A DNA stretch of 64,000 nt from Roseibium aquae. GTDB lineage: Bacteria; Pseudomonadota; Alphaproteobacteria; Rhizobiales; Stappiaceae. A program made the position numbers and the translations under genes. Numbering within the stretch: the stretch's first letter is position 1; each line of letters opens with the position of its first letter. The stretch covers positions 1 to 64,000 of the forward strand of contig NZ_VXDC01000003.1 of assembly GCF_008711285.1 (NCBI RefSeq), written 5' to 3'. Of the stretch, positions 9,452-18,123 are shown piece after piece. The notes beneath the pieces were generated by a model. The model was not told the DNA's origin and ran no database searches. It saw nothing but the letters and a program-made list of their open reading frames with translations.

Positions 9452-10467
9452 CCCTTGACACGGATGTCCTCATCGTCGGCGCCGGGCTGTCCGGCCTTGC
9501 GCTGGCCGCGGCGCTGCGGGCCGGGGGCCGAGAGCTCGCGGTTCTCGAAGCGCGCGGGCGCGCCGGCGGACGGGTCCTGTCCGCCGGGGGATACGATCTC
9601 GGTCCGGCCTGGATCTGGCCCCACCAGCACCGGATCCTGCGTCTTGCGCGGGACCTCGGCCTGCGCACCTTCGAACAGCACAGCGCGGGGCGGCTGATCT
9701 TCGAAAACGCCCAGGGCGCGGTGCGCCGGGATCTGGACATGGCGCCGATGGCCGGCGCCTTGCGCGTTGCGGGCGGCCTTGCCCGGATCACCGACGCGCT
9801 GGCCGAAGGGCTTGGCGGCGCGCTGCATCTTTCTGAGGCAGTGACCGGCGTGCGGGAAACGGGCGCGGGTGTTATCGTCACCACCGCGCAGCGCAGCTGG
9901 ACCGCCCGGCAGGCCGTGCTGGCACTGCCGCCGCGTCTCATGCGGCCGATGGGCCTCCAGGTCGCAGACACTCCCACCTGGATGGCAGGTCACGCCAAGC
10001 TGATCGCCGTCTATGACCGGCCCTTCTGGCGCGACGACGGATTGAACGGCGACGCGATTTCGCATCGCGGCCCCCTGGCGGAAATCCATGACGCTTCGCC
10101 GGAGGACGGGCGCGCAGGGGCGCTATTCGGGTTTGCCCTGCCCGGAGCGGCGGCGGCGGAAGACTTTGCCGAACGCGCCCTTGCGCAGCTGTCGCGCCTG
10201 TTCGGAGCAAGGGCCGGGGCGCCCGACGCCATGCACGTCAAGGACTGGAGCACGGATCCGGCCACCGCGACCGCCGCCGACCGGGTGCCGCCCCATGCGC
10301 ATCCGCTCTACCGCCCGATCGCGCCCACCGAAAGGCTCGTGTTCGCGGGCACGGAAGCCGCGCCCACCGAAGGCGGCTTCCTGGAAGGCGCGCTGGAGGC
10401 GGCGGAAGCCGCCTTCCGGCATCTGGCCGCCAACATCACACCGCTTGAAGCAACCACACGCACCTGA
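9448..10467 (+). CDS. FAD-dependent amine-oxidase-family oxidoreductase
   Basis: This 339-residue flavoprotein starts with the dinucleotide-binding motif VLIVGAGLSGLALA (residues 7-20) and EARGRAGGRV, and ends with the FAD-contact block RLVFAGTEAAPTEGGFLEGA, all typical of flavin-containing amine oxidases. It is shorter than the usual 430-500 residues, mainly in the central substrate domain. The GTG start at 9448 overlaps the cupin stop by four bases, suggesting joint function. The substrate cannot be read from sequence; oxidation of a small amine or polyene-type compound is possible. A short direct repeat of TGAGGCAGC straddles the stop (10465-10473 and 10484-10492). Confidence 0.8.
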   Translation: MTLDTDVLIVGAGLSGLALAAALRAGGRELAVLEARGRAGGRVLSAGGYDLGPAWIWPHQHRILRLARDLGLRTFEQHSAGRLIFENAQGAVRRDLDMAPMAGALRVAGGLARITDALAEGLGGALHLSEAVTGVRETGAGVIVTTAQRSWTARQAVLALPPRLMRPMGLQVADTPTWMAGHAKLIAVYDRPFWRDDGLNGDAISHRGPLAEIHDASPEDGRAGALFGFALPGAAAAEDFAERALAQLSRLFGARAGAPDAMHVKDWSTDPATATAADRVPPHAHPLYRPIAPTERLVFAGTEAAPTEGGFLEGALEAAEAAFRHLAANITPLEATTRT

Positions 10468-10518
10468 GGCAGCCGCGCACACTTGAGGCAGCGATGCGCC
10501 GTCTCCGGCCTACCCCGC

Positions 10519-11481
10519 TCAGGCACCGTCCCGGGTCGCGAGGCGGACGGCGGTCTGGCCCTTCCACAGCCGCTTGGACGGCATGACCAGCATGACGTCG
10601 TCGACCGGCGTGCGCACTTCCCGGTCGCCGTCGTGGCCCAGAAGCGTTCCGGCCTTCGCGATGATTTCACCGCCGGTAAACGGCCGGGCGAAGGTGAAGA
10701 CCTCGCTCTCGATGGTGACCGCCTCGCGGACCCGAAAGAATTGCTGCGCCGGGACGTCATCGCCGAACCGGTCCTTCAGCTCCGGGGCAACGACACCGAG
10801 CGCCACGAGAAACCGGGCCGTGGCCATCTTGGCAAGATGGCCCGACGCGGCTTCCCAGTGCTGGCCGCACTCGATCAGCAAGGCCGCCTTGGGCGATGCC
10901 GGATCGTCGAACGCCCCGTAGTCCCGCATCCGCCGGCCGGCCGCATGCCCCGTATCGGCGACGACCTTTTCCGGAACCCCGACCCTGGCCGCCAGTTCCT
11001 GTCCCTTTGGATGCTGCCCGCTCATCATCAAGGGCGGGGCCAGATGCTGCATGGAGTGAATGTCGAGCAGCATGTCCACCTCGTCGAGGACCGGCCGCAC
11101 TTCGCGGGCCCGACGCAGTTCCACACTGTCACGCTCTCCCTCCAGGACGTCGAGGCCCCAGACCCTGTTCATGTCCTCGTCAAGCCAGCGCGTTGCATTC
11201 GGATCGGCCGGGTCGAAGGCCTCATAGGCGGCAATGTTCATGAAACCGAGTGTCAGCTTGCCCCGGATCGGGCGCACGTCCTCCCGCAAGAGCCAGTCCA
11301 GGGCAATGGCACCGCAAGGCTCGTTGCCGTGAACAATGGCGCTGACCATGACATTGGGGCCCGCGACACCGCTGTCGAACTGCCAGATATAGGGCACACC
11401 GCAGTTTCCCGGGGCATATACCGAAATATCCGGCGCCGCCAGTTCCACGGGGTAGTCGTTTGGTATCGCGATCTTCGTCAT
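10519..11481 (-). CDS. succinylglutamate desuccinylase/aspartoacylase family amidohydrolase
   Basis: The 320-residue protein belongs to the AstE/AspA family of zinc carboxypeptidase-like enzymes, which remove acyl groups from N-acyl amino acids. Zinc ligands are visible as H51 and E54 in IVHGNEPCG and H142 in DIHSMQ. A C-terminal domain (about 225-320) contains the barrel-like FAGE-type segment, here FTGGEIIAKAG. The start at 11481 is preceded by GGGAGA. It follows the LysR gene on the same strand, about 60 bp downstream, so they may be co-transcribed. The peptide-type importer and N-formylglutamate amidohydrolase on the other strand support a role in N-acyl amino-acid use. The acyl group is unknown. 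Confidence 0.87.
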   Translation of the reverse strand: MTKIAIPNDYPVELAAPDISVYAPGNCGVPYIWQFDSGVAGPNVMVSAIVHGNEPCGAIALDWLLREDVRPIRGKLTLGFMNIAAYEAFDPADPNATRWLDEDMNRVWGLDVLEGERDSVELRRAREVRPVLDEVDMLLDIHSMQHLAPPLMMSGQHPKGQELAARVGVPEKVVADTGHAAGRRMRDYGAFDDPASPKAALLIECGQHWEAASGHLAKMATARFLVALGVVAPELKDRFGDDVPAQQFFRVREAVTIESEVFTFARPFTGGEIIAKAGTLLGHDGDREVRTPVDDVMLVMPSKRLWKGQTAVRLATRDGA

Positions 11482-11543
11482 GTTCGCCGTCTCCCTGCGC
11501 ACTCTGTTGTTTCTGTCCGGACAGACCGGTTGGCTGGCTCGGT

Positions 11544-12455
11544 TCAGGCCGGTTCGGAATACGGATCCTTCGGCGTGCTCAGACGCACGAACCGCATGAA
11601 CTGGCGGGCCAGATCCGTCGGCGGCTTTCCCGTCGGCACCACGAAGCTGGTCCGGTATTCGATGGGCGCCTTGAAAGGCCGGACCACGATCCCGGTCATG
11701 TGCCGGCTGACCAGGGGAAACGGATTGATGAACGTCACACCCAATCCCTCGCGCACCAGTTCCAGCGCTGCCATGTTCGTCGCGGTTTCCGCCAGCAGGT
11801 TGTACTGAACTCCGGCCAGACCGAGAATCTGGTCCATCAAGGTCCGCGTTCCCAACCGGCCGAGAAATCCGACAATATCCGCGCCTTGCAGATCCGCCGG
11901 CACAATGACGTCGTTCCGGGCGAGCGGATGGTTCTCCGGCATGGCGCACACCACCTTGGATTTGCGCCAGGGGATCAGGGTGACGCCGGAGCGCTGGATC
12001 ATGCCGCTTGTCAGCCCGAGATCATAGCGTCCGTCGAGAATCCCGGACACGAGAACATCGGTTGCCTGTATATCCAGTTGAACCCGCCGGTTGGGGGCCG
12101 CCTGGATGAATTTGGCGACCTTGGGGATGATGAAATGGTGCGCGAGCGTGGGCGGAATGATCAGGCGCAAGGGCTCTTCCGCGCGCGCGGACCAATCCGT
12201 CCCTTCGATATCGGCCAGCGTCGCGAACAGCGGATCGAGGCGATCATTCAGGCGCAAGGCGTGTTCGGTCGGCTCGATGCGGCCGGATGCGCGCTCGAAA
12301 AGGGCGCGGCCCACCCGGCTTTCCAATTGCGTGAGCGCCCGGCTGACCGCAGATTGCGAGATCCCGAGCCGCTGCGCCGCCCCCACTGTTGTGCCTGCCG
12401 TAATCAAAGCCCGAAGCGCTTCCAACTCTCTTAATCTGTAGCGATGCACCGCCAT
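11544..12455 (-). CDS. LysR family transcriptional regulator
   Basis: This 303-residue protein has an N-terminal winged helix-turn-helix (GAAQRLGISQSAVSRALTQL, about residues 25-44) and a periplasmic-binding-like effector domain with IIPPTLAHHFI and DLGLTSG. It is transcribed away from the ABC importer operon. A perfect palindrome at 12510-12527 lies in the shared intergenic region. The start MAVHRYRLRELEAL at 12455 matches the family; a GTG-type extension to 12467 (MVRI) is less likely. It probably controls the importer operon and the adjacent aspartoacylase-like gene in response to an N-acyl amino acid or peptide. Confidence 0.88.
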   Translation of the reverse strand: MAVHRYRLRELEALRALITAGTTVGAAQRLGISQSAVSRALTQLESRVGRALFERASGRIEPTEHALRLNDRLDPLFATLADIEGTDWSARAEEPLRLIIPPTLAHHFIIPKVAKFIQAAPNRRVQLDIQATDVLVSGILDGRYDLGLTSGMIQRSGVTLIPWRKSKVVCAMPENHPLARNDVIVPADLQGADIVGFLGRLGTRTLMDQILGLAGVQYNLLAETATNMAALELVREGLGVTFINPFPLVSRHMTGIVVRPFKAPIEYRTSFVVPTGKPPTDLARQFMRFVRLSTPKDPYSEPA

Positions 12456-12509
12456 GATCCGAACCATGCCTCGAAATTTGGATTATGCCATCCACGAAAG
12501 AGAATGAAG

Positions 12510-12527
12510 CTATGCACTCTTGCATAG
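12510..12527. promoter_or_regulatory. perfect palindrome, candidate LysR operator
   Basis: CTATGCA-CTCT-TGCATAG, with seven-base arms that match perfectly. It lies 55 bp before the lysR start and 110 bp before the importer start, where a LysR regulator normally binds to control both directions. The dyad is even-centred, so it is not an exact T-N11-A box. Confidence 0.55.
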
Positions 12528-12636
12528 GATTTTGGGTTGGCAATGAAAATTCGTGTGGCTAGCATCTCACACGGCGGAGAATAAGGGTGCGCACAATATG
12601 TCGCGACGCCCCCCCGCCCCAGAGGGGAGTTGACCA

Positions 12637-14214
12637 ATGATGAAATTGACACTTGTGGCGGCTGCCAGCGCGCTTGCGCTGAGCACCGGCGCGGCCATGG
12701 CCGAGAAGCTGACCATCGGCCTCGCATCGGAGCCCACCTCCATCGACCCGCAGTTTCACAACGTGGGGCCGAACAATGCCTTGGCCATGCACATTTTCGA
12801 CCGGCTGATCCTGCAGGACGAAAAGCAGCAGCTGATGCCGGGTCTGGCCGTGTCCTGGAAGCCGATCGACGATCTGACCTGGGAGTTCAAGCTGCGCGAG
12901 GGCGTGAAGTTCCATGACGGAACCGACTTCACCGCCGATGACGTAATCTGCACCTTCGAACGCGCGCCGAACGTTCCCAACTCGCCGGCCAGTTTCGCCA
13001 CCTACACGAAAGGCAAGACTGCCGTCAAAATCGACAACTACACGGTGCATTTCAAAACCGAAGCGCCCTACCCGCTGATGGGCAACGACGTTTCGACCGT
13101 TTCGATCCTGTCCGACAGCGTCGGCTGCAACGGGACGACCGAGGAGTTCAACAACGGAACGGCGGCGGTCGGAACCGGGCCTTTCAAGTTTGTCAGCTAC
13201 ACTCCCGGCCAGTCTATCGTTCTGGAACGCAACGAGGACTATTGGGGCACCAAACCGGAATGGTCAGAAGTCGAGCTGCGTCCGATCACCTCCGGCCCGT
13301 CGCGGGTGGCAGCTCTGCTTGCCGGTGACGTGGATGTCATCTCCGGTGTTCCCACGACCGATATCGAGGTCTTGAAAAACGACGGCGAAATCACCGTCTC
13401 CCAAGGCCCGTCCAACCGTGTGATTTACCTTCACATGGACCACTTCCGTGAAAACTCGCCGTTCATCACCGGCAAGGATGGCAGCGAGATCAAAAACCCG
13501 TTGATGGATGTGCGGGTTCGCACCGCCATCAGCAAGGCGATCGCGCGGGACATCATCGTGGACCGCGTGATGGAAGGCGTCGCGCTGCCGGCCGGCCAGG
13601 TGCTTCCTGACGGCTTCTTCGGCGTTTCGGAAAACCTGAAGCCTGTCGAATACGATCCGGAAGGCGCCAAAGCGCTGCTGGCGGAGGCGGGATACGCCGA
13701 CGGCTTCAAGATGACGATCCACGGCCCCAATGACCGCTACATCAACGACGCCAAGATCGCCGAAGCCGTCGCCCAGATGCTGAGCCGCGTCGGGATCGAA
13801 ACGGCGGTCGAAACCATGCCGCGTTCGGTCTACTTCAACCGGGCCTCGCGGGGCAGCCCGGAAGGCCTGCCGGAGTTCAGCTTCATCCTGGTCGGATGGG
13901 GTGCAGGATCGGGCGAAGCATCGTCGCCGCTCAAGGCTCTCATTCACACCTACGATCAGGAAGCGGGCCTCGGTGCGACCAACCGTGGCCGCTACTCTAA
14001 TCCGGAGATCGACGCGATCATCCGGCAAGCGCTCGCGACAGTTGACGATGCCGCCCGGCAGGATCTTCTGGCCAAGGCAACGGAAATGGCCATGGAGGAT
14101 GTCGCGATCATCCCGACCCATTTCCAGGTGAACACTTGGGCCGCGCGCAAGGGCTTGACCTATACCCCGCGCACCGATGAATACACCATCGCCATGGGCG
14201 TGGCGAAAGACTGA
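12637..14214 (+). CDS. ABC transporter substrate-binding protein, family 5 (peptide/opine type)
   Basis: This 525-residue periplasmic protein starts with a signal peptide, MMKLTLVAAASALALSTGAA ending near AMA-E, then LTIGLASEPTSIDPQF, the standard opening of SBP family 5. Further family blocks are WEFKLREGVKFHDG and VGTGPFKF. It captures an oligopeptide-like ligand for the permease and ATPase genes that follow. A ribosome-binding GGGGAG (12620s) precedes the ATG. The ligand is inferred from context to be a dipeptide or N-acylated amino acid. A strong intercistronic hairpin at 14221-14251 separates it from the permease. Confidence 0.92.
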   Translation: MMKLTLVAAASALALSTGAAMAEKLTIGLASEPTSIDPQFHNVGPNNALAMHIFDRLILQDEKQQLMPGLAVSWKPIDDLTWEFKLREGVKFHDGTDFTADDVICTFERAPNVPNSPASFATYTKGKTAVKIDNYTVHFKTEAPYPLMGNDVSTVSILSDSVGCNGTTEEFNNGTAAVGTGPFKFVSYTPGQSIVLERNEDYWGTKPEWSEVELRPITSGPSRVAALLAGDVDVISGVPTTDIEVLKNDGEITVSQGPSNRVIYLHMDHFRENSPFITGKDGSEIKNPLMDVRVRTAISKAIARDIIVDRVMEGVALPAGQVLPDGFFGVSENLKPVEYDPEGAKALLAEAGYADGFKMTIHGPNDRYINDAKIAEAVAQMLSRVGIETAVETMPRSVYFNRASRGSPEGLPEFSFILVGWGAGSGEASSPLKALIHTYDQEAGLGATNRGRYSNPEIDAIIRQALATVDDAARQDLLAKATEMAMEDVAIIPTHFQVNTWAARKGLTYTPRTDEYTIAMGVAKD

Positions 14215-14220
14215 TCTTGC

Positions 14221-14251
14221 GCACCGGATCATCGTCCCGATGGTCCGGTGC
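14221..14251 (+). other. intercistronic hairpin between binding protein and permease genes
   Basis: GCACCGGATCATCG (14221-14234) pairs with CGATGGTCCGGTGC (14238-14251) across a TCC loop: 14 pairs with a single U-G wobble. No T-run follows. Such structures between a binding-protein gene and permease genes usually protect the upstream mRNA or reduce downstream expression. Confidence 0.75.
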
Positions 14252-14274
14252 CCTCCGCCGGGGCGCGAATTCAA

Positions 14275-15252
14275 ATGACGGTCTTTATCATTCGACGCCT
14301 GCTTCAGGCCGCGGTCGTCGTCATGCTCATGTCGGTGATAGTCTTCTTCGGCGTCAATGTGATTGGCGATCCGGTTTACATGCTGGTCAGCCCGGACGCG
14401 GATCAGGCCGAAATTGCCGCCACCATATCGCGGCTCGGCCTCGACCGGCCAATCTGGGAACAGTACTGGCTGTTCTTGAAGGGGGCCGCCCAAGGCGATC
14501 TCGGCAACAGTTTCATCTTCGGCGAACCGGCCCTGCAACTCATCTTGCAGCATATGCCGGCCACGCTGGAGCTTGCTTTCAGCGCGCTGTTTCTGTCCAT
14601 CGCGCTGGGCATTCCCCTTGGACTTTATGCCGGTCTTTATCCCGACAGTCGCATATCCAAGACCGTCATGGCGGCGTCGATCCTGGGGTTTTCCCTCCCC
14701 ACCTTCTGGGTCGGCCTGATGCTGATCATCCTGTTCGCGGTGGAATTGGGCTGGCTGCCGTCCACGGGACGGGGGGACACGGTGAAGGTGCTCTGGTTTC
14801 ACACCAGCTTGGCAACCTGGGACGGTCTGCAGCACGTTTTCCTCCCGGCGCTCAATCTGGCCCTGCTTAAAATCTCCCTGGCCATCCGCCTGACCCGCGC
14901 CGGCGTGCGCGAGGCCATGGGCCAGGACTATGTCAAATTCGCAAGGGCCAAGGGCATCTCGACACGGCGCATCATCTCCGTTCATGTCATGAAGAACATC
15001 ATGATTCCGGTGGTTACCGTGATGGGGCTGGAGTTCGGCAGCCTGATCGGCTTTTCCGTCGTCACGGAATCGATCTTCGCCTGGCCGGGCATGGGCAAAC
15101 TGCTGATCGACGCCATCCTTCAGCTCGATAGGCCCATCGTGGTCGCGTATCTGATGATCATGGTGCTGTTCTTCGTGATCATCAATCTGCTTGTCGACAT
15201 CATCTATTCCCTCCTCGACCCACGGGTCCGTTTGCAGGATCAAGGCGCATGA
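14275..15252 (+). CDS. peptide-type ABC transporter permease 1 (DppB-like)
   Basis: This 325-residue inner-membrane protein opens MTVFIIRRLLQAAVVVMLMS, the standard DppB/OppB first membrane helix. About six helices follow. The permease EAA-type loop is visible as VREAMGQDYVKFARAKGIS, which contacts the ATPases. The start at 14275 is chosen over 14248 because the family begins at MxxFIIRRLLQ. Its stop overlaps the next permease by ATGA. It forms the pore together with the second permease. Confidence 0.93.
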   Translation: MTVFIIRRLLQAAVVVMLMSVIVFFGVNVIGDPVYMLVSPDADQAEIAATISRLGLDRPIWEQYWLFLKGAAQGDLGNSFIFGEPALQLILQHMPATLELAFSALFLSIALGIPLGLYAGLYPDSRISKTVMAASILGFSLPTFWVGLMLIILFAVELGWLPSTGRGDTVKVLWFHTSLATWDGLQHVFLPALNLALLKISLAIRLTRAGVREAMGQDYVKFARAKGISTRRIISVHVMKNIMIPVVTVMGLEFGSLIGFSVVTESIFAWPGMGKLLIDAILQLDRPIVVAYLMIMVLFFVIINLLVDIIYSLLDPRVRLQDQGA

Positions 15253-16157
15253 GCGATGCAACCCTGACTTCGCCGGCGCCAAGGGTCGAGACCCCCTTCC
15301 GCCGCTTCGCGGCCGAGTTCTTCGAAAGCAAAATCGCCGCAGGTGCCCTGGTCATGTTGCTCGTGATCATTGTCCTGGCGGTGCTGGCACCCTGGATCAC
15401 GCCCCAAAATCCTTACGATCTTTCCCAGGTCGACGTTTTCGACAGCCGTCTGCCGCCGGGATCGGACGCTTTCGCCGGCTACACCATGTGGCTGGGTTCG
15501 GACGGATCCGGGCGCGATCTTTACTCGGCCATTCTCTATGGACTGAGAATATCGCTGTCCGTCGGCGTGGTGTCCGGCCTCATCGCACTGGTCATCGGGA
15601 TGACCATCGGCCTTATCGCGGCCTATGCCGGCGGGCGGACCGAAAACCTGATCATGCGGGTTGTGGACCTGCAACTCTCCTTTCCGGCATCCCTGGTCGC
15701 CCTCATGCTCGTGGCGATCCTCGGAAAAGGGGTCGACAAGATCATTCTGGCGCTCGTCGTGGCGCAATGGGCCTATTACGCCCGCACCGTCCGTGCGACC
15801 GCGCTGGTCGAGCGGCGCAAGGAATATGTCGAGGCCGCAAAATGCCTTGGCCTGTCCAAGGCCCGGATCGTTTTCCGCCACATCCTCCCGAACTGCCTGG
15901 CTCCGCTGATTGTCGTCGGCACGGTACAAACGGCCAGCGCGATTTCCCTGGAGGCCACCCTGTCCTTTCTCGGCGTCGGGCTTCCCCAGACAGAACCGAG
16001 CCTCGGCGTCCTGATCGCCAATGGCTTTGAGTACATGCTCTCCGGGCGCTACTGGATTTCGGTTTTTCCCGGTCTTGCCCTTCTGGCAACGGTCGTTTCG
16101 ATCAACCTGGTCGGCGACCATCTGCGGGACGTGTTGAACCCGAGGCTGAAGAAATGA
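15249..16157 (+). CDS. peptide-type ABC transporter permease 2 (DppC-like)
   Basis: The 302-residue inner-membrane protein has the DppC pattern: a cytoplasmic N-terminal arm, a first helix GALVMLLVIIVLAVLAPWI, a periplasmic loop with LGSDGSGRDLYSAILYG, and the EAA loop YVEAAKCLGLSKARIVFRHI. Four-base overlaps at both ends tie it to the other permease and to the first ATPase gene. It pairs with DppB-like protein to form the channel for the ligand delivered by the binding protein. Confidence 0.93.
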   Translation: MSDATLTSPAPRVETPFRRFAAEFFESKIAAGALVMLLVIIVLAVLAPWITPQNPYDLSQVDVFDSRLPPGSDAFAGYTMWLGSDGSGRDLYSAILYGLRISLSVGVVSGLIALVIGMTIGLIAAYAGGRTENLIMRVVDLQLSFPASLVALMLVAILGKGVDKIILALVVAQWAYYARTVRATALVERRKEYVEAAKCLGLSKARIVFRHILPNCLAPLIVVGTVQTASAISLEATLSFLGVGLPQTEPSLGVLIANGFEYMLSGRYWISVFPGLALLATVVSINLVGDHLRDVLNPRLKK

Positions 16158-17128
16158 CAGCAACGCTCGAAGTCGATGGGCTGTGCACCCATTTCTTCAC
16201 CCATGCGGGGATCGTGAAAGCCGTGGACGGGGTCAGCTTTTCCGTTGGGAAAGGCGAGATCATGGGGCTTGTCGGCGAATCCGGATCCGGTAAATCCATC
16301 ACCGGCTTCTCCATCCTCGGTTTGATCGACCCCCCCGGCCGCATCGTGAGCGGGGCAATCCGCTTTCAGGGCGAAAACATCGCGAACGCACTGGACCAGC
16401 GGTTGCAGAAGCTGCGCGGCAACCGCATAGCGATGATTTTCCAAGATCCCATGATGACCCTCAATCCGGTCTTGCGGATCGACACCCAGATGATCGAGGC
16501 GATCCTCGCCCACGAAAAAGTGGACCGGAGGACCGCTTGGGAACGCAGCAGGGAGGCGTTGGGCCTTGTTGGCATTCCCTCGCCCGAGGAACGGCTCCAC
16601 GCCTACCCTCACCAGTTGTCCGGCGGCATGCGCCAGCGGGTGGCGATCGCCATCGCCTTCCTGAACAAGCCGGACCTGATCATCGCGGATGAGCCAACCA
16701 CCGCTCTCGACGTCACGATCCAGGCACAGATCATTTATGAAGCTCAAAAGCTTACCCGCCAGACGGGCACGTCCATGATCTGGATTTCCCATGATCTGGC
16801 CGTGGTGGCCGGACTGGCCGACAGGATCGCCGTGATGTATGCCGGCCGCATCGTGGAACAGGGCATGACCGACGACGTCATCGACCGCCCGCTGCATCCC
16901 TACACCATCGGTCTTCTGGGGTCGGTGCCTTCGGCCAACAAGCGCGGCGCCCGTCTGTTCCAGATCGAAGGCATGGCGCCGAACATGCTGGCCCTGCCGC
17001 CAGGCTGTGCCTTCGCGCCCCGGTGTTTCGCCGCCACCCCGGCCTGTTCACAGGAACCGGCGGTGCAGGACGTGGCCGGCCGTCAACTGCGATGCTTTAA
17101 TCCGCAGGTCCAGGAGGCCTTGTCATGA
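16154..17128 (+). CDS. peptide-type ABC transporter ATP-binding protein (DppD-like)
   Basis: This 324-residue ATPase carries Walker [10 protein letters not shown]-loop [11 protein letters not shown], signature [11 protein letters not shown], Walker [13 protein letters not shown] and an H-loop in ISHD. The C-terminal oligopeptide-ATPase tail has GCAFAPRC and further cysteines, as in the DppD/OppD branch. Four-base overlaps join it to the permease upstream and the second ATPase downstream. Confidence 0.94.
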   Translation: MTATLEVDGLCTHFFTHAGIVKAVDGVSFSVGKGEIMGLVGESGSGKSITGFSILGLIDPPGRIVSGAIRFQGENIANALDQRLQKLRGNRIAMIFQDPMMTLNPVLRIDTQMIEAILAHEKVDRRTAWERSREALGLVGIPSPEERLHAYPHQLSGGMRQRVAIAIAFLNKPDLIIADEPTTALDVTIQAQIIYEAQKLTRQTGTSMIWISHDLAVVAGLADRIAVMYAGRIVEQGMTDDVIDRPLHPYTIGLLGSVPSANKRGARLFQIEGMAPNMLALPPGCAFAPRCFAATPACSQEPAVQDVAGRQLRCFNPQVQEALS

Positions 17129-18123
17129 GCGCGCCCATCCTGGAAATCGACGGCGTGTCCAAGCGCTTCTACAAGCGGCTCGATTTCGCCGGAAAGCTCG
17201 CCCGATCGATCGGCGCGAATATCAGCGAAGAAACGGTCCATGCGGTCGACAAGGTGAGCCTTTCGATCGCTCCGGGCGAAGTGCTGGGCCTGGTGGGCGA
17301 ATCCGGCTGCGGGAAATCCACGCTCGGCCGGGTGGTTGCCGGCATTCACGACGCAACGGAAGGAACCATCCGCTTCAAGGGCAAGGACATAGCATCGGCC
17401 TCGGCGGCGGAACGGCGGGAAGCGACCCTTGCCATTCAGATGATCTTCCAGGACCCGTTCGCGAGCCTCAACCCGCGAATGCGTGTGGAAGACATCATCG
17501 GCGAAGCGCCCCGTGTCCATGGGCTGGTCAGCGCGTCCGAGAAACAGGACTATGTCGACGAGATCATGACCAAGGTCGGTCTCGACCCATCGCTCAAGCG
17601 CCGCTACGCGCACCAGTTCTCCGGCGGACAGAGACAACGGATCGGGATCGCACGGGCTCTTGCCGTCAAACCGAAGTTTCTCGTCTGCGACGAGGCGATC
17701 GCGGCGCTGGACGTGTCAATCCAGGCCCAGGTGATCAACCTGTTCATGGACCTGCGCCAGGATCTGGGGCTCACCTATCTTTTCATAAGCCACGATCTCA
17801 GCGTCGTCGAGCACATCGCGGACCGGGTCGCGATCATGTATCTGGGGCGCATCGTGGAATGCGCCCCGACCGAAGAGCTGTTCAGGTCTCCCAAACATCC
17901 CTACACGAAGGCCTTGCTGGCGGAAGCGCCCCGGCTCGATCAGCGGCGCCGGGAGTTCGAACCGATCAAGGGGGAGATTCCCTCCCCGCTCAATCCGCCG
18001 CCCGGTTGCCATTTCAATCCGCGGTGCCCGATGGCGCGCGACATCTGCCGCTCCACGGCGCCCAAGCTTGAAGAAATCGCTCCAGGGCGCACAGCCGCCT
18101 GCCATTTTTGGAATGAAACATGA
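17125..18123 (+). CDS. peptide-type ABC transporter ATP-binding protein (DppF-like)
   Basis: This 332-residue ATPase has Walker A GESGCGKST, Q-loop IFQDPFASLNPRM, signature FSGGQRQRIGIA and Walker B FLVCDEAIAALD. The usual DEPVSALD is changed to DEAIAALD; the catalytic glutamate is kept. The C-terminal tail GCHFNPRCP is typical of DppF. It ends with an ATGA overlap into the amidohydrolase gene, which therefore belongs to the transport operon. Confidence 0.94.
   Translation: MSAPILEIDGVSKRFYKRLDFAGKLARSIGANISEETVHAVDKVSLSIAPGEVLGLVGESGCGKSTLGRVVAGIHDATEGTIRFKGKDIASASAAERREATLAIQMIFQDPFASLNPRMRVEDIIGEAPRVHGLVSASEKQDYVDEIMTKVGLDPSLKRRYAHQFSGGQRQRIGIARALAVKPKFLVCDEAIAALDVSIQAQVINLFMDLRQDLGLTYLFISHDLSVVEHIADRVAIMYLGRIVECAPTEELFRSPKHPYTKALLAEAPRLDQRRREFEPIKGEIPSPLNPPPGCHFNPRCPMARDICRSTAPKLEEIAPGRTAACHFWNET

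Noticed and set aside
13264..15282. 672-codon minus-strand frame across the binding-protein and permease genes
   Set aside because: Antisense to clearly conserved transporter genes; histidine/aspartate-rich composition typical of shadows.
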